Assembly (NCBI GenBank): GCA_024684435.1
Contig: JAIKWV010000007.1
Coordinates: forward strand, 62,001 to 126,000
Source of the DNA: Clostridiales bacterium
GTDB taxonomy: Bacteria > Bacillota > Clostridia > Oscillospirales > Acutalibacteraceae
Direction of reading: 5' to 3'
Length of the DNA stretch: 64,000 bases
Shown here: piece after piece, positions 61,173-64,000 of the stretch
Numbering within the stretch: the stretch's first letter is position 1
Layout: each line of letters opens with the position of its first letter
Notes under the pieces: model-generated
The model's database searches: none
What the model was told of the DNA's origin: nothing
Seen by the model: only the letters and a program-made list of their open reading frames with translations
Program-made: the position numbers and the translations under genes

Positions 61173-64000
61173 ATGGAGTACGGGTATATAGTTAAACTGT
61201 CAAACAGAACAATGTATAAAGAGCTTCAGATTCCTGAAGGATATACACGCATGAAGATCGGCACCGGAATGGACTGTGATCTCAGACTCTATAAAGGCGA
61301 TTTTTTTGAGCCGTTTCAGATAGATTTGGAGTTAATAAACGGGGCATGGAATATCACATGCTCAGACAACATTTACATAAGTGTTGGTGATGCGAGAAAG
61401 CTGATCACCGGTCAGTTGTCTCATGGCAACATCTTCGCTATAAAGTATCAAAAATACGACAACGAGTTGTTTAAATTTGAATTTCTTCTGGACTTTGATA
61501 ACGAGAAGAAAAATTATGACAGAGAGATAGACATTTCAGAAGCATCACGTGTAACCGTGGGAAATGATATGTCTAATAATATAATTTTGCATAGTCCATA
61601 TGTTATTAACGATAATGTGATTCTGCAAAGGGAACATGGAAAACTGTATCTGATGGTGACCCAAACAAATTGTGGCGTTTATCTTAATAGTAGTTTGGTA
61701 CTGAAAAAAGAACAAATCGCAAACGGGGATTTTATTTCCATAGCAAATTTCAGCTTTTGCTACAATAATGGTATCTTGTACACGGAAGCATCTTACAATG
61801 TAACGGTCAATTCACTTAAATATTTTGACAATCCCAGCAAAAATGTTTACCCCCTGTTTATCAGAAATGTCAGAATAAAAAAGACAGTTGATGATGAAAA
61901 AATAGAAATATTAAGTCCTCCGGCAAAATCTGAAAAGCCGGAAAAAAATATAGTTGCCACACTGTTACCGTCATTGATGATGATGGCAACATCCGCTATG
62001 ATGGGAGTAATGGGCGGCGGCAGAATGATTATGTTCAGCATCGCCTCTGGCGTTACCGGTATTGTGACTGCTATTATAAGCATGATAAAGAGCCAGAAAG
62101 ATTATAAGAAGAACGCAGCCAAAAGAATTGAAAAATATAATGCTTATATTGATAAAAAACACCTTGAGATCGAAGCTTTGAGAAATGAAGAGAAAAAGGT
62201 GTTGGAAGAGATATATGTTGCACCAGAAATCGAACAGGAAAGACTTCGGGTATTCTCATCTGAACTGTTTGACAGAAATATGCAGGATGAAGATTTCCTT
62301 TGTGTCAGACTGGGTAACGGCAGTATTCCGGCAAAGAAAGAAATTTCATACAAAAAACAGGAATCTTTAGAGATCGAGGACGATCTTTGCACATTGACCG
62401 AAAATTTGTGCAATGAATTTGAGTATATAGAAGACGCACCTGTAGTTTGTAATTTCGGAAAATCCAATTCAGTGGGTATTATCGGCGCTGAGGAATACAG
62501 ATTCGATTTGTTTAAAAACATAGTTCTTGATATGGCTATCAGACATTATTCAACAGATCTGAAGATGGTGTTTATTGCCAAGGAAGAGAACAAAAACAAG
62601 GTCAACTGGCTCAGATTTTTACCTAACGTTTTTAATGATGATCTGGGTATAAGAAATATAGTTTGCAATGAAGAAAGTAAAACTATTATCTATGAGTATT
62701 TGTATAAGCTCTTATCAAGCAGAAAAAAAGAAAAGAGCTTTACAAACAGGATAGTTATATTCTTCTACGATGAGTTTGGCTTTAAAAGCCATCCGTTATC
62801 AAAATTTATAGATGATGCGAACGAAATCGGCGTAACGTTCGTTTTCTTTGGAAATTCAAAAGCCTCTATTCCGCAGGGAAGCAATCAGCTTATTTCAATT
62901 TCAAGCAACAATGTTGGAGAATTGATCCAAACAGACAGCAAAGAGAAGAACTTAAAATTCACATATCCGTCAATCAGTCAGAGTAAAGCGATAGCCATAG
63001 TGAACTTCCTTGCGCCTATCTATACTGAAGAAATCTCTCTTGAGGGAACCCTGACCAAGAATATTTCACTGTTTGAGTTACTGAATATCCTAAGTGTGGA
63101 TGATCTTGATCTTAAATCCAGGTGGGATTCATCTCAGGTCTTCAAATCAATGGCTGCGCCACTGGGTGTATCAAAGAGCAACATGGTATGTTTAGATCTT
63201 CATGATAAGGCGCATGGACCGCACGGCCTTGTGGCAGGTACTACCGGTTCCGGTAAGTCCGAAATTCTGCAAAGCTATATTCTTTCGATCGCTACGTTGT
63301 TTCATCCTTATGAAATAGCTTTCTTGATAATAGACTTCAAGGGCGGCGGAATGGTAAATCAATTCAAAAACCTTCCGCACTTATTGGGCGCAATAACAAA
63401 TATAGATGGAAAAGAGATCGATAGATCCCTCAAATCAATAAAGGCAGAACTGCAAAAAAGGCAAAGGCTGTTTGCAGAAGCTGATGTCAATCATATTGAT
63501 AAGTACATAAAAAAATTCAAGTCAGGAGAGGTTAAAACTCCACTTCCGCATCTTATTGTGATCGTTGATGAATTTGCGGAATTAAAAGCAGAACAACCAG
63601 AATTTATGAAGGAACTTATTTCTGCTGCACGTATCGGACGAAGCCTGGGCGTTCATTTGATTCTTGCAACTCAAAAGCCTTCAGGTCAGGTCGATGATCA
63701 GATCTGGTCAAACTCACGGTTCAAACTGTGCTTGAAAGTGCAGAGCCAGGAGGACAGTAACGAAGTGCTTAAGTCTCCCCTTGCAGCAGAGATTAAAGAA
63801 CCCGGACGAGCATATCTTCAGGTTGGAAACAATGAAGTCTTTGAACTTTTCCAGTCTGCTTACAGCGGCGCGCCAGAAAAAATAACTGACAGCAATGTAA
63901 AAGAATTTAAGATTTTCAGCCTTTCTGATAACGGCAGGAAGAACGTCGTTTTTGAACAGAAAAAGAAAAAAAGCAATGACGGCAAAAATATGACTCAGCT
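61173..64000 (+). CDS. essC: EssC/YukBA-type FtsK/SpoIIIE ATPase of type VII secretion (3' end outside window)
   Basis: The first 942 residues of the T7SSb motor. The N-terminal ~190 residues form two FHA-like domains (IGTGMDCDLRLY and VTVGNDMSNNIILH). Two membrane helices follow at about 259-306, then a linker domain and the first FtsK/SpoIIIE ATPase module: Walker A GTTGSGKS at 689-696, IDFKGGG, Walker B LIVIVDEFAEL, and LATQKPSGQVDDQIWSNSRF. Later ATPase modules would lie beyond the window. An ATG after AAAGGGG. No WXG100 gene, EssA, EssB or EsaA has been seen up to here; they may follow. Confidence 0.93.
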   Translation, partial: MEYGYIVKLSNRTMYKELQIPEGYTRMKIGTGMDCDLRLYKGDFFEPFQIDLELINGAWNITCSDNIYISVGDARKLITGQLSHGNIFAIKYQKYDNELFKFEFLLDFDNEKKNYDREIDISEASRVTVGNDMSNNIILHSPYVINDNVILQREHGKLYLMVTQTNCGVYLNSSLVLKKEQIANGDFISIANFSFCYNNGILYTEASYNVTVNSLKYFDNPSKNVYPLFIRNVRIKKTVDDEKIEILSPPAKSEKPEKNIVATLLPSLMMMATSAMMGVMGGGRMIMFSIASGVTGIVTAIISMIKSQKDYKKNAAKRIEKYNAYIDKKHLEIEALRNEEKKVLEEIYVAPEIEQERLRVFSSELFDRNMQDEDFLCVRLGNGSIPAKKEISYKKQESLEIEDDLCTLTENLCNEFEYIEDAPVVCNFGKSNSVGIIGAEEYRFDLFKNIVLDMAIRHYSTDLKMVFIAKEENKNKVNWLRFLPNVFNDDLGIRNIVCNEESKTIIYEYLYKLLSSRKKEKSFTNRIVIFFYDEFGFKSHPLSKFIDDANEIGVTFVFFGNSKASIPQGSNQLISISSNNVGELIQTDSKEKNLKFTYPSISQSKAIAIVNFLAPIYTEEISLEGTLTKNISLFELLNILSVDDLDLKSRWDSSQVFKSMAAPLGVSKSNMVCLDLHDKAHGPHGLVAGTTGSGKSEILQSYILSIATLFHPYEIAFLIIDFKGGGMVNQFKNLPHLLGAITNIDGKEIDRSLKSIKAELQKRQRLFAEADVNHIDKYIKKFKSGEVKTPLPHLIVIVDEFAELKAEQPEFMKELISAARIGRSLGVHLILATQKPSGQVDDQIWSNSRFKLCLKVQSQEDSNEVLKSPLAAEIKEPGRAYLQVGNNEVFELFQSAYSGAPEKITDSNVKEFKIFSLSDNGRKNVVFEQKKKKSNDGKNMTQ

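Overview
The window looks like a chromosomal segment of a Gram-positive clostridium, most likely of the Ruminococcus/Oscillospiraceae kind. This is inferred from gene order and protein types: diaminopimelate aminotransferase (DapL) lysine/peptidoglycan route, TrmFO, Mini-RNase III, YitT and CD1247-like proteins, and a Tad pilus with Flp1-like pilin and no outer-membrane secretin. No rRNA, tRNA or CRISPR array was seen.

Region 1 (1-29.6 kb) is a dense, GC-rich, almost wholly plus-strand housekeeping block: the 3' part of dnaA, dapF-dapL, ftsY, dprA-topA-trmFO, rnc-radical SAM, metK-prmA, obgE-mrnC-yitT, yebC, a membrane FHA protein and M16 peptidase, proB-proA, PHP and HAD hydrolases, rpsB-tsf, efp, a CD1247-like protein, a Nudix hydrolase, mltG and a second HAD phosphatase. 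Many neighbours overlap by a few bases and are probably translationally coupled.

Region 2 (29.6-35.6 kb) is a minus-strand oppBCDFA oligopeptide importer with its own good promoter and a shared terminator. Region 3 (35.8-40.5 kb, minus strand) holds thpR and an orphan BREX-type DNA methyltransferase gene, pglX, with no BREX partner genes in view. This pglX is riddled with copies of a CAGTGGACAGT-type repeat. One copy is a 438-bp element with 31-bp inverted ends that carries its own four-helix-bundle (23S intervening-sequence-type) gene, yet leaves the pglX frame open through it. Another repeat cluster introduces three in-frame TAG codons and splits pglX into two ORFs that remain in the same frame. 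Two other insertions abut perfect hairpins.

Region 4 (41.2-64 kb) is lower in GC and reads as one long plus-strand system. It has an XRE regulator, a membrane Ser/Thr kinase, a PP2C phosphatase, a Tad (type IVc) pilus machine (CpaF, CpaE/TadZ-like, TadB, TadC, Flp1-like pilin, prepilin peptidase), a TPR/WG-repeat protein, three TadE/TadG-like pseudopilins (two with large repeat-bearing ectodomains), and one anchored protein of unknown role. It runs straight on into two FHA proteins, a second CpaE-like ATPase, a YukD-like ubiquitin fold and an EssC-type FtsK/SpoIIIE ATPase cut by the window end. The layout suggests a phospho-regulated Tad pilus physically linked to a type VIIb-like secretion system. 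This and the pglX repeat/insertion structure are the two observations most worth following.
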